Positions 1 to 14,100 of a DNA stretch of 64,000 bases are shown piece after piece. Where the stretch lies: assembly GCF_037975245.1 (NCBI RefSeq), contig NC_092570.1:79501-143500 (forward strand), written 5' to 3'. The DNA is from Apostichopus japonicus (Eukaryota > Echinodermata > Holothuroidea > Aspidochirotida > Stichopodidae). Made by a program: the position numbers and the translations under genes. The notes below the pieces were generated by a model, which saw only the letters and a list, made by a program, of their open reading frames with translations, was not told the origin of the DNA and searched no databases. Each line of letters starts with the position of its first letter. Position 1 is the first letter of the stretch.

Positions 1-743
1 TACTTGAGATTTGATGCTGTAATGAAATGGATTCGTTTATTAATGCAGGGGTTCCACTATGTCATTTATATCTTTCGCTACTTTTTTTAATTTTTAAGAA
101 CTTTTGTACGAAAGATGGATATTGTACGTATTGAAAGTATATTTTCTGGAGTAAAGAACAGCCGATTAACGATATAAATAAATCTGTACTATTCTTATGT
201 ATATAGTTTATAATCCCGTATTTATGTAGCCCCTATGTTACATTCTTATTGTCTGAAGTTCCAAACACGTGGTGACTTGTTGATAGTTGAAAACTTTTCA
301 TTGTGAACTTTTGAACTTCAAGGGTTACCCTATTCCAATATCATTGAATAGTGGGGAATCCCCAATTTCTGTTTGTGTACGGATTACAAGTTTAATCCAT
401 GTGCGAACGTGTTAATCTTATATCCTACCTCCAGTATGAATGAAGGATGGTGTGGGTTGCTTTTTTCCAAGGTTCATGCTTTTCTTTCTGAAAGCGTATG
501 TTAAAAAACAAAGGCCCTAATAGAGCAGGGTTTTTTTTGTTTTGTCTTTTGTTATAACCGTGCGTGTAAGAGTTATGTACATAGCCTAGGCTATGCATAT
601 TGAATGTATGACATTGACAGTCTCGTAACTAAGTGCTTTGAAGCATAGATGAAAGTTGAGGAAAATCTTGGTTGTAGTTACGATACCAGGATTCATGTTG
701 CAACACTACCGGTTATGTGAAATCCGACTACCGCACAACGCTA
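1..743 (+). mobile_element. hAT-like non-autonomous element, 5'-truncated by the window edge
   Basis: This stretch matches the right half of the complete element at 52614-53966 (there about 53213-53966), in the same orientation, with scattered substitutions and small indels. It ends in the same terminal sequence, CCGCACAACGCTA, at 731-743. The left end lies outside the window, so its target duplication cannot be checked; the 8 bases that follow are GTGTTGTG. No coding capacity is visible. It lies in a MED12 intron. Confidence 0.8.
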
Positions 744-2012
744 GTGTTGTGTTAGTTTAAACTTCATAATTAATAAGTTGGTTTCCTTGGTGATTACTCT
801 TTTGATATCAATGGAGGTCAAAGTTTATTTGAGCCCAACATAAGTGAAAGTCTATAAAACTATTATAAATATAACTCCAATGGCCAATCCTGTATAGAAT
901 TCGCATTAGGTATGCGGATCCACCTTAGTGAGTAAAGAACACTGTTTCCTTGTGGCGGTCAAAGGTTGATTAAGGTCAACAAGAGGTCAAATTTGGAAAA
1001 CATTTAAAGCACAATAAATCCAAAATTGAAGTTTGGGTGAAATTCATACTTGGTTTGTAGATTCATCTTAGTGAATACAAGATGGCTATTAACTTTTGTG
1101 GAGGTCTAAAAGGTGTTTGCAGTTCAATAGATCAAAGAATGAAATTGGTCCAGACTTGCAGCAAATAGCTATTTCTGTTATGCTGTCTTTACAACCACTT
1201 TATTGATCACTTTGGGCCACAAGGAGGTCAGAAGGTCGAGTGGATGATATGATCTTGGAGGATTGCCCATCAATAGATAAATCAAACAAGGGGCCAAATC
1301 TCTGAGCTTTGTCTGCCAATTATGTGGAATTTATTTTGTAAAAGATATTAAGTGTCAACAAGTTTTGCTTAAGATTAGGCTTAAGTCAGCTTTTGGTAAT
1401 ATTTTAGCAAGTGCTTTTAAAGCAAATGTCCCAATTGGTATATTTGAGGTTAATTCCTGAGCAGATGTATTTTGGCAGTCAAAACAAATTGGTAGAGTTT
1501 TTCTTGCTTCAAATTGGAATTGCTTTTGTCAAGAATGACTGATATGTTTGGAGTATATGACAGAGTGAAATGAGGCCAAGATATGTGACCCATGATATTA
1601 AAAGTGATGCATGTGGACTTAAAATTTCAATTGGGCTACCATAGGGGGTCATCAGTAAATTTCCAGTGTGCAGATCAAATGGCCATTTGAGGTCCAAGTT
1701 TTAATACCTTCTAATCAATTACATTGGTGATGTAGATCCACATGCAAGTATATTGCTGCAACAATGGTCAAATCTTCAAAATCTTGTCTTCTGTGTAGTA
1801 TGACATGTCCTCATGGAGGGTGGGAAGTCACTAAGCCTTTTGCCTTTCTGGTTAATTAAAATATGCGTTTTTTTTATTTTGTCGTGTAATCTAATTGTAT
1901 GTCCATTTTCACTTGATTTTATGTCAATGTGCTTTCATAGTGAAGCTTTGCACTGACATGATACTGCAAACAAAGGTGAATACTTAATAAATAATGTTTT
2001 TGTATCTGTTAG
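744..2012 (+). other. MED12 intron (partial), degenerate interspersed repeat
   Basis: No exon is recognisable here. Between about 800 and 1800 there are weak, diverged recurrences of phrases such as 'gatccaccttagtgagta' and 'aggtcaaagg' (near 915-1000, 1060-1120, 1200-1240 and 1735-1790). This suggests an old, decayed repeat. The segment ends with the acceptor of the first MED12 exon in the window. Confidence 0.5.
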
Positions 2013-2142
2013 GGAACTATTTACTACTGTGCTTGATATGATGAACGTGTTGATAAATAGCACATTATCATCAGACCCTGGAGCCAGCCCTGGAGCCGGT
2101 GATGAGAGCAAGCAACACCAGCAACTTATTAAGAAACTCAAG
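2013..2142 (+). CDS. MED12: MED12 exon a (first in window)
   Basis: The acceptor is ...CTGTTAG at 2011-2012 and the donor GTAACC follows 2142. The first base completes a codon from an exon outside the window; 43 codons follow and the exon ends at a codon boundary. It encodes [20 protein letters not shown], then a short Pro/Gly linker and a KKLK end. This fits the conserved MED12 segment just before the LLPLP motif. Confidence 0.9.
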
Positions 2143-5100
2143 GTAACCAAACAGTTCATTCAACAGTATGGACAGAATCAGTTATTTTTTGACAATCACT
2201 TGATGCACAAGTTGCAATGAAAGAAACAAGTGACAGTGCATTTACTACATTACATTTGATTAATAATCCCAAAATCCTTCCACACTTAGAACAATAATCA
2301 AACAAATGTATAATTTGAGAAATCTTTCCACACCCACTTCATTAAAGACTTGAACACTAAATTAAGTAAGATATGTTGTAGACCATTCCAAGATGGTCTA
2401 ACTCTGCTTTAAGTTCAGGATGTATTTCTATAACGTGGCCCATTATACAAGTGAGGTTCATCAATTTAAATGACCACAGACCATTAGGTCAGTTCCTCAG
2501 ATACATCATGAAAGCTCCTGGAAGACAAGACTTTTATGATTACAATATTTCACAAATTTTGGAAGGGAAAATGGTGTTGAATATCATCCTTAAAACCTCT
2601 GATGTGTATATGAAGTTTAAAATATATCTTTTATCCAAGTTAATAGATAAAACAATGGATTAACACAGAGGAGCCTTCTGGTCAAATTAGACTTAAAGGA
2701 GCATTCCATTCCAGAATTAGTATATTTGAAAGGTGAATATCTTGAAAACCTTAATAGCTATAGAACCATTGCTAACACTTCTATTTTCTTGAATTATAAC
2801 TTATCAAGACTAAAATGCTGCCAAAAGTCAGACTAAAATTATATGGATGCCTAACTGAGATATCCTTCCACATTCTCTGCATTATTTGTATGGATGTATA
2901 ATTGAGAAATCCTTCAACATTCTCTGCATTATTAGTATGGATGTATAATTGAGATATCCCTCCACATTCTCTGCATTATTAGTATGGATGTATAATTGAG
3001 AAATCCCTCCACATTCTCTGCATTATTAGTATGGATGTATAATTGAGAAATCCCTCTAATACTCTGCATTACTTGTATTGATGTATAATTGAGAAATCCT
3101 TCAACATTCTCTGCATTATTAGTATGGATGTATACTTGAGAAATCCCTCCACATTCTCTGCATTATTAGTATGGATGTGTAATGAGAAATCCTTCCACAT
3201 TCTCTTCATTTTTTTCCTTCCACATTCTCTGCATTATTAGTATGGATGTATAATTGAGAAATCCTTCCACATTCTCTGCATTATTAGTATGGATGTATAA
3301 TTGAGAAATCCTTCAACATTCTCTGCATTATTAGTATGGATGTATACTTGAGAAATCCCTCCACATTCTCTGCATTATTAGTATGAATGTATAATTGAGA
3401 AATCCTTCCACATTCTCTTCATTATTAGTATGGATGTATAATTGAGAAATCCTTCCACATTCTTTGCATTATTTGTATGGATGTATAATTGTGAAATCCC
3501 TCCACATTCTCTGCATTATTAGTATGGATGTATAATTGAGAAATCCTTCCATATTCTCTGCATTATTAGTATGGATGTATAATTGAGAAATCCCTCCACA
3601 TTCTCTGCATTACTTGTATGGATGTATAATTGAGAAATCCTTCAACATTCTCTGCATTATTAGTATGGATGTATAATTGAGAAATCCCTCCACATTCTCT
3701 GCATTATTAGTATTGATGTATAATTGAGAAATCCTTCCACATTCTCTGCATTATTAGTATTGATGTATAATTGAGAAATCCTTCCACATTCTCTACATTA
3801 CTTGTAGGGATGTATAATTGAGAAATCCACATTCTCTGCATTATTAGTATGGATGTATAATTGAGAAATCCTTCCACATTCTCTGCATTATTAGTATGGA
3901 TGTATAATTGAGAAATCATTCCACATTCTCTGCATTATTAGTATGGATGTATAATTGAGAAATCCTTCCACATTCTCTGCATTACTTGTACTGATGTATA
4001 ATTGAGAAATCCTTCCACATTCTCTGCATTATTAGAATGGATGTATAATTGAGAAATCCTTCCACATTCTCTGCATTATTAGTATGGATGTATAATTGAG
4101 AAATCCTTCCACATTCTCTGCATTATTAGTATGGATGTATAATTGAGAAATCCTTCTACATTCTCTGCATTATTAGATGTATAATTGAGAAATCCTTCCA
4201 CATTCTCTGCATTATTAGTATGGATGTATAATTGAGAAATCCTTCCACATTCTCTGCATTATTAGTATGGATGTATAATTGAGAAATCCTTCCACATTCT
4301 CTGCATTATTAGTATGGATGTATAATTGAGAAATCCTTCCACATTCTCTGCATTATTAGTATGGATGTATAATTGAGATATCCTTCCACATTCTCTGCAT
4401 TATTAGTATGGATGTATAATTGAGAAATCCTTCCACATTCTCTGCATTATTTGTATGGATGTATAATTGAGAAATCCTTCCACATTCTCTGCATTATTAG
4501 TATTGATGTATAATTGAGAAATCCCTCCACATTCTCTGCATTATTTGTATGGATGTATAATTGAGAAATCCCTCTAATTCTCTGCATTACTTGTATTGAT
4601 GTATAATTGAGAAATCCTTCAACATTCTCTGCATTATTAGTATGGATGTATACTTGAGAAATCCCTCCACATTCTTTGCACTATTAGTATGGATGTATAA
4701 TTGAGAAATCCTTCCACATTCTCTTCATTATTAGTATGGATGTATAATTGAGAAATCCTTCCACATTCTCTGCATTATTTGTATGGATGTATAATTGAGA
4801 AATCCCTCCACATTCTCTGCATTATTAGTATGGATGTATAATTGAGAAATCCTTCCACATTCTCTGCATTATTAGTATGGATGTATAATTGAGAAATCCC
4901 TCCACATTCTCTGCATTATTAGTATTGATGTATAATTGAGAAATCCTTCCACATTCTCTGCATTATTAGTATTGATGTATAATTGAGAAATCCTTCCACA
5001 TTCTCTGCATAACTTGTAGGGATGTATAATTGAGAAATCCACATTCTCTGCATTATTAGTATGGATGTATAATTGAGAAATCCTTCCACATTCTCTGCAT

Positions 5101-8100
5101 TATTAGTATGGATGTATAATTGAGAAATCCTTCCACATTCTCTGTATTACTTGTACTGATGTATAATTGAGAAATCCTTCCACATTCTCTGCATTATTAG
5201 TATGGATGTATAATTGAGAAATCCTTCCACATTCTCTGCATTATTAGAATGGATGTATAATTGAGAAATCCTTCCACATTCTCTGCATTATTAGTATGGA
5301 TGTATAATTGAGAAATCCTTCCACATTCTCTGCATTATTAGTATGGATGTATAATTGAGAAATCCTTCTACATTCTCTGCATTATTAGATGTATAATTGA
5401 GAAATCCTTCCACATTCTCTGCATTATTAGTATGGATGTATAATTGAGAAATCCTTCCACATTCTCTGCATTATTAGTATGGATGTATAATTGAGAAATC
5501 CTTCCACATTCTCTGCATTATTAGTATGGATGTATAATTGAGATATCCTTCCACATTCTCTGCATTATTAGGATGGATGTATAATTGAGAAATCCTTCCA
5601 CATTCTCTGCATTATTTGTATGGATGTATAATTGAGAAATCATTCCACATTCTCTGCATTATTAGTATGGATGTATAATTGAGAAATCCTTCCACATTCT
5701 CTGCATTATTTGTATGGATGTATAATTGAGAAATCATTCCACATTCTCTGCATTATTAGTATGGATGTATAATTGAGAAATCCTTCCACATTCTCTGCAT
5801 TACTTGTATGGATGTATAATTGAGAAATCCTTCCACATTCTCTGCATTATTAGTATGGATGTATAATTGAGAAATCCTTCCACATTCTCTGCATTACTTG
5901 TATGGATGTATAATTGAGAAATCCTTCCACATTCTCTGCATTATTTGTATGGATGTATAATTGAGAAATCCCTCCACATTCTCTGCATTATTAGTATGGA
6001 TGTATAATTGAGAAATCCTTCCACATTCTCTGCATTATTTGTATGGATGTATAATTGAGAAATCCCTCCACATTCTCTGCATTACTTGTATGGATGTATA
6101 ATTGAGAAATCCTTCTACATTCTCTGCATTATTAGTATTGATGTATAATTGAGAAATCCTTCCACATTCTCTGCATTATTAGTATTGATGTATAATTGAG
6201 AAACTAGTATGCATTACTTGTATGCATTTTTAGTATGCATGACTAGTGCATTAATTGAATACTTTTAGACATGTCACAATGTATTACAGTGACTGTAAAG
6301 TATTAGATATGTGCAATATTTTTAACTTAACCTTGAGGCAAGTTTGTAGTGACATCAACGTTTGTCACACTTGGCAATATTGTTTTTGTCTTTCACTGAG
6401 TCTTTGTTGTGTTGTTATTGCGAAGCAATTGTACATACATGCAGTAGCAAATACCTGGTCATCATTTTTGGCTCAATGTATGCATTTACCAAAGACCAAT
6501 GTTAAGTATGATCTTTGACGGACGGTAGCAAGTTTTATTTCTAGGTTGGTTGGAACTACATTTCTATCTTATTCCCAGGAAATCAAATAACTTGTTATTC
6601 AAGTATTTCTAGGTTGGCTGGAACCACATTTCTATCTTATTCCCAGGAAATCAAATAACTTGTTATTCAAGTATTTCTAGGTTGGTTGGAACTACATTTC
6701 TATCTTATTCCCAGGAAATCAAATAACTTGTTATTCAAGTATTTCTAGGATGGCTGGAACCACATTTCTATCTTATTCCCAGGAAATCAAATAACTTGTT
6801 TTTCAAGTATTTCTAGGTTGGTTGGAACTACATTTCTATCTTATTCCCAGGAAATCAAATAACTTGTTATTCAAGTATTTTCTAGGTTGGTTAGAACTAC
6901 ATTTCTATCTTACTCCCAGGAAATCAAATAACTTGTTATTCAAGTATTTCTAGGTTGGTTGGAACTACATTTCTATCTTATTCCCAGGAAATCAAATAAC
7001 TTGTTTTTCAAGTATTTCTAGGTTGGTTGGAACTACATTTCTATCTTATTCCCAGGAAATCAAATAACTTGTTTTTCAAGTATTTCTAGGTTGGTTGGAA
7101 CTACATTTCTATCTTATTCCCAGGAAATCAAATAACTTGTTATTTTCTAGGTTGGTTAGAACTACATTTCTATCTTATTCCCAGGAAATCAAATAACTTG
7201 TTATTCAAGTATTTTCTAGGTTGGTTAGAACTACATTTCTATCTTATTCCTTGGGATCCAAATAACTTGTTATTCAAGTATTTTCTAGGTTGGTTGGAAC
7301 TACATTTCTATCTTATTCCCAGGAAGTCAAATAACTTGTTATTCAAGTATTTCTAGGTTGGTTGTAACTACATTTCTATCTTACTCCCAGGAAAGCAATA
7401 ACTTGTTATTCAAGTATTTCCTAGGTTTGTTGGAACTACTATTTTACTAATTGTGTACCCTAAGGTTGTCTTGCTTCTAAGTTTGTCTGATACAAATTGT
7501 CTTCTTTTGTTTTCTGTTAACCATTTACTATAGAAAGAGCTTGGTGACAAGAGGTCAGAGGGAATAGACAGAATGAGGCAGCTTTTACCTGTGCCGAGAC
7601 GAACAGTGGAAGTCCTCACGTGTGAACCAATGGGTAGCTTAATAGATACAAAAGGGAATAAAATTACAGGATTTGATTCCATCATTAAGAAACAGGTAAT
7701 CACTAGCCTTTGTCTTTGCTTCTCAATGTTTTTATCATCCAAAGATTCCTAGAAGAAATTTCATGGAACCTCAGATATAGGGAGAATCACCTCAGCCCCA
7801 ATTATGTTCAGGCCGAGGTGCGGAAAACACACACAATGAACAGTTTTAATTGCCTGTGGTGTCATTGAGTTGAAAATATCTTGCTATAGTTTCTTATGGC
7901 TTTTGTAAAATCACCTGTCAAATTGAAAGTAATGAAATTCATTATAATGCATTTTTACCTTTAACAAATGTAAACCCCAACCACTTAGCATCATGTAAGT
8001 CAATTTACATCTTTTTCCGTTGATATTTCCAGGGTTTACAAGTGGCTTCGAAACAAAAGGTGACCCCTTGGGACATGTTGGAACTCCCAAAGAATCAGGG

Positions 8101-11100
8101 CCCACTTTCCTGGTCGTGGTTTGGAGGTGTACGGATGGAACGTAAGCCACTTCAGTATCATGAACAATATCGACTGTCACTTTTCCATTCCCATTATAAT
8201 CAACTACCTGATGATCACTTCTTCAATCCTCCTCCTCTGCCTCCTGATGAAGAGGAAGTTCCCCTTCCTCCCCCTGAACCAGAAAAAGAGATTCAAGAAG
8301 CAGACACGCCTAAGCCCTCAGGAGATATATCATCCTCAAAAGGCTTGGGATCAGATGCAGACAAAGCTAAGCCAAAGAGGAAGCCTAGAAAAAGGAAAGT
8401 AGCGGCAACACCAAGAGATGTGAGTATTATCAGCAGCATCATACCAATATTGTTTTGCACTTTCATTTGCAGTCAGTCATACATTATCCATCGCAGTAAT
8501 ACATATCTATCACAGTCAAACATCCATCACAGTCACACATGATCCATCACAGACAAACATTATCCATCACAGTCGTACATTATTCATCACAGACAAAAAC
8601 ATTATCCATCACAGTCGTACACTATTCATCACAGGCAAACATCCATCACAGTCACACATGATCCATCACAGACAAACATTATCCATGACAGTCACACATG
8701 ATCCATCACAGACAAACATCCATCACAGTCGTACATTATTCATCACAGTCAAACATCCATCACAGTCACACATGATCCATCACAGGCAAACATCCATCAC
8801 AGTAATACATAATCCATCACAGACAAACATTATCCATCACAGTCAAACATTATCCATCACAGACAAACAGTATCCATCACAGTCGTACATTATTCATCAC
8901 AGTCAAACATCCATCACAGTCGTACATTATTCATCACAGACAAACATTATCCATCACACTCACACATGATCCATCACAGCCAAACATTATGCATCACAGT
9001 CAAACATTATCCATCACAGTAAACATCCATCACAGTTGTACATGATCCATCCATCACAGACAAACATTATCCATCACAGTCGTACATTATTCATCACATT
9101 CAAACATCCATCACAGTCACACATGATCCATCACAGACAAACATCCATCACAGTCACACATGATCCATCACAGACAAACATTATCCATCACAGTCACACA
9201 TGATCCATCACAGGCAAACATTATCCATCACAGACACACATGATCCATCACAGACAAACATTATCCATCACAGTCACACATGATCCATCACAGACAAACA
9301 TTATCCATCACAGTCGTACATGATCCATCACAGGCAAACATTATCCATCACAGTCCTACATTATTCATCACAGTCAAACATCCATCACAGTCACACATGA
9401 TCCATCACAGTCAAACATTATCCATCACAGTCAAACATTATCCATCACAGACAAACATTATCCATCACAGTCACACATGATCCATCACAGGCAAACATCC
9501 ATCACAGACAAACATTATCCATCACAGACAAACATTATCCATCACAGTCGTACATTATTCATCACAGACAAACATCCATCACAGTCGTACATTATTCATC
9601 ACAGTCAAACATCCATCACAGTCACACATGATCCATCACAGTCGTACATTATCCATCACAGTAAAACATCCATAACAGTCACACATGATCCATTACAGAC
9701 AAACATATCCATCACAGTCACACATGATCCATCACAGACAAACATATCCATCACAGTCACACATGATCCATCACAGTCAAACATCCATCACAGTCACACA
9801 TGATCCATCACAGACAAACATATCCATCACAGTCACACATGATCCATCACAGACAAACATAACCTCACAGTCACACATGATCCATCACAGACAAACATTA
9901 TCCATCACAGTCACACATGATCCATCACAGTCAAACATCCATCACAGTCACACATGATCCATCACAGACAAACATATCCATCACAGTCACACATGATCCA
10001 TCACAGACAAACATAACCTCACAGTCACACATGATCCATCACAGACAAACATATCCATCACAGTCACACATGATCCATCACAGACAAACATTATCCATCA
10101 CAGTTGTACATGATCCATCACAGGCAAACATCCATCACAGTCACATGATCCATCACAGACAAACATATCCATCACAGTCACACATGATCCATCACAGACA
10201 AACATATCCATCACAGTCACATGATCCATCACAGTCAAACATCCATCACAGTCACACATGATCCATCACAGACAGACATATCCATCACAGTCACACATGA
10301 TCCATCACAGGCAAACATCCATCACAGTCACACATGATCCATCACAGACAAACATTATCCATCACATTCATACATTATTCATCACAGACAAACATTATTC
10401 CTCACCCTGACACACTATTGCAGGGACCTTAACAGTTGTAGTGTCCATCACCTTTATATTTAAAATCTTGCATGTCCTTCATGCTCATACAGTCATTCAC
10501 ACACACAAAGTCATGCACACACATACATACAAAATCCCTCACAGTATTTTAGAGCCCCTCACAGTCATAGTGTCCCTCATAATCATTAAGTGTTACACAC
10601 ACAGATACAAAGTCCCAAACATTGTGTTCATGTGTACTGTTGGAACCCTTTGCCTCTATGTAGAGGACATAAGGCAAATTGTGATGTGAATTAAAGTATT
10701 GTACAGTTTATGTAATCTTGCAAAAGTTAGGTGGCATTTCCCTCAATTTTGGGAGTTAGGTACTTATATACATGCTTCATGCCAAGATGTTGTGTTTTAG
10801 CATATGTTAAACTGTATAGTCATGTTTAGAGGAGTTAGAGTGTTATCAGAGAAACAAAAATTAAAAATTGAATAAGTAACCAGTCAAAACCTCAGAATTG
10901 CAATTGTGTTGATTAACTTAATATTGAAAATCATAAGGTAGTGATTTTTTAGAGAAATTTGCCATTAGATTATTGAAACTATGCCCCATCAGTGAGAGGG
11001 TATGTCAGGTCAGTGAGAGGATGTCTCAGATCAGTGAAAGGGTATGTCAGTAAGAGTGTACGTCCTATCAGTGAGAAGGTATGTCCGATCAATGAGAGGG

Positions 11101-14100
11101 TGTCTCAGATCAGTAAGATGATGTCTCTGATCAGTGAGAGAGAGTATCTCCAATCAGTGAGAGGGTATGTCAGGTCAGTGAGAGGATGTCTCAGATCAGT
11201 GAGAGGGTATGTCAGTAAGAGTGTACGTCCTATCAGTGAGAAGGTATGTCCGATCAATGAGAGGGTGTCTCAGATCAGTAAGATGATGTCTCTGATCAGT
11301 GAGAGAGAGTATCTCCAATCATTGAGAGGGTATGTCAGTGAGAGAGTGGTCTCCAATCATTGAAAGGGTATGTCTGATCAGTGAGAGAGTATCTCCAATC
11401 ATTGAGAGGATATGTCCAATGAGAGGATGTCTCTGATCAGTGAGAGGGTGTCTTTGATCAGTGAGAGTGTATGACCCATTACTGATAGGGTATGTCCAAT
11501 CACTAAGAGGGTTCTCCAATCAGTAAGAAGATGTCTCCGATCAGTGAGAGGGTATGACCCATCAGCTAGAGGGTATGTCCAATCAGTGAGAGGGTGTATC
11601 GGATCAGTGTCAGGGATGTCCCATCAATGAGAGGGTGTCTCCGATCAGTGAGAGGGTGTCTTTGATCAGTGAGAGTGTATGACCCATCAGTGATAGGGTA
11701 TGTCCAATCACTAAGAGGGTGTCTCCAATCAGTAAGAAGATGTCTCCAATCAGTGAGAGGGTATGACCCATCAGCTAGAGGGTATGTCCAATCAGTGAGA
11801 GGGTGTATCGGATCAGTGACAGGGATGTCCCATCACTGAGAGGGTGTATCCGATCAGTGAGAGGGTGTCTCTGCTCAGAGAGAGTGTATGACCCATCAGT
11901 GAGAGGGTATGACCCATCAGTGAGATGGTATGTTTGATAAGTGAGAGGGTGTCTCCGATCAGTTAGAGGGTATGACCCATCAGTGAGAGGGTGTCTCCAA
12001 TCAGTGAGAGTGTATGACCCATCACTGAGAGGGTGTATCTGATCAGTGAGAGGGTATGTCTGATCAGTGACAGTGTATGTCTGATCAGTGACAGTGTATG
12101 ACCCATCACTGAGAGGGTGTACAGTATCTAAGCAGTGAGAGGCCATGTCTGATCAGTGAGAGTGTATGTCCAATCATTGAGAGTATGTTTGATCAGTGAG
12201 AGTGTATGACCTATCAGTGAGAGGGTATGTCCGATCAGTTAGAGGGTGTCTCCATTCAGTGAGAGGGTGTCTCCGATCAGTGAGAGGGTATATATACGAT
12301 CAGTGAGGGTACGACCCATCAGTGAGAGGGTGTCTCCAATCAGAGAGTGTATGACCCATCACTGAGAGTGTGTATCCGATCAGTGAGAGGGTAATTCTGA
12401 TCAGTGAGGGTATGTTTGATCTGTGAGAGGGTATGACCCATCAGTGAGAGGGTGTCTATGATCAGTTAGAGGGTACGACCCATCAGTGAGAGGGTATGTC
12501 TGATCAGTTAGAGGGTGTCTGCATTCAGTGAGAGGGTGTCTCCAATCAGTGAGAGTGTATGACCCATCAGTGAGAGGGTGTCTCCAATCAGAGAGTGTAT
12601 GACCCATCAGTGAGAGGGTGTATCCGATCAGTCAGAGGGTATTTCCAATCAGTGAGGGTATGTTTGATCTGTGAGAGGGTATGACCCATCAGTGAGAGTG
12701 TGTCTATGATCAGTTAGAGGGTATGACCCATCAGTGAGAGGGTATGTCTGATCAGTTAGAGGGTGTCTCCATTCAGTGAGAGGGTGTCTCCAATCAGTGA
12801 GAGTGTATGACCCATCAGTGAGAGGGTGTCTCCAATCAGAGAGTGTATGACCCATCAGTGAGAGGGTGTATCCGATCAGTCAGAGGGTATTTCCAATCAG
12901 TGAGGGTATGTTTGATCTGTGAGAGGGTATGACCCATCAGTGAGAGGGTGTCTATGATCAGTTAGAGGGTATGACCCATCAGTGAGAGGGTATGTCTGAT
13001 CAGTTAGAGGGTGTCTCCATTCAGAGGGTGTCTCCAATCAGTGAGAGTGTATGACCCATCAGTGAGAGGGTGTATCTGATCAGTGAGAGGGTATGTCTGA
13101 TCAGTGATAGGGTATGTCTGATCAGTGACAGTGTATGACCCAACACTGAGAGGGTGTATCTAAGCAGTGAGAGGGTAAGTCCGATCAGTTAGAGGGTGTC
13201 TCCATTCAGTGAGAGGGTGTCTCCGATCAGTGAGAGTGTATGACCCATCAGTGAGAAGGTATGTCCGATCAGTTAGAGGGTGTCTCCAATCAGTGAGATT
13301 GTATGTCCAATCAGTGAGTTTATTTTTGATCTGAGAGGGTAAATCTGTTACGTCGCTCATGCAAGAATGTATTTTGGTCGTCATGACATTGTATCAGGAA
13401 TTTGGTGTTTGAAGTTAAAGTCACTTGTTATGGAATAGCAATGCCCAAATTTGATGATTTCATCTTTTTTTCTCTCAGCAACATCTTGGCTTTCCACCTG
13501 GCATGCAGCCTCCATTCGCTGAAAATCCCCATCATCAGTCACAGATGTTTCATTCTATTCAGGTCCCTTACCAGCAACCTCTTCCACCAGGTATCAAATT
13601 CACTGATAAACCTTGCATTTTAGTGTTATTGTTTTACAATAATAAAGTGGGAAAAGTTAGATTACCATCAGATACAACTCATGTATGGCAGCTTTCGTAT
13701 GGAGATTAAACTAGCTCAACAATCTTCAGTCCTTTATTATAGCAATGTTAATCATCATGTCAACAAGCAAACAGCACTACAAGCAATGCCACTCAAAAAT
13801 TGAATGGCCTTGCAAGGCTGCATTATTAACACAGTGCAGCTAACTAATTGGTCAAACATACCTAACAGTGGATTATACTAATTGATGAACAGCATAAAAT
13901 AGGATAAAATAGCAAATGAACAGGCCACATCTCAGGATATCTCAATATTACTGTTCATGACAAGCAAATTTATGATTTTCATGAGGAGCATGTTTCATGG
14001 ATTTTCATGAGCAATTTTCATAGATATTCATGAGGAGTAAGTTTTATGGACATTTATGAGGATCAAGTTTTATATAGATTTTGTTGATAACCAACCATCT

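Noticed and set aside
8042-8542. Extension of MED12 exon c past 8419 into the CATCACAG array
   Set aside because: A good GTGAGT donor follows 8419 and the conserved protein ends there; the His/Ser/Thr-rich extension is repeat sequence.
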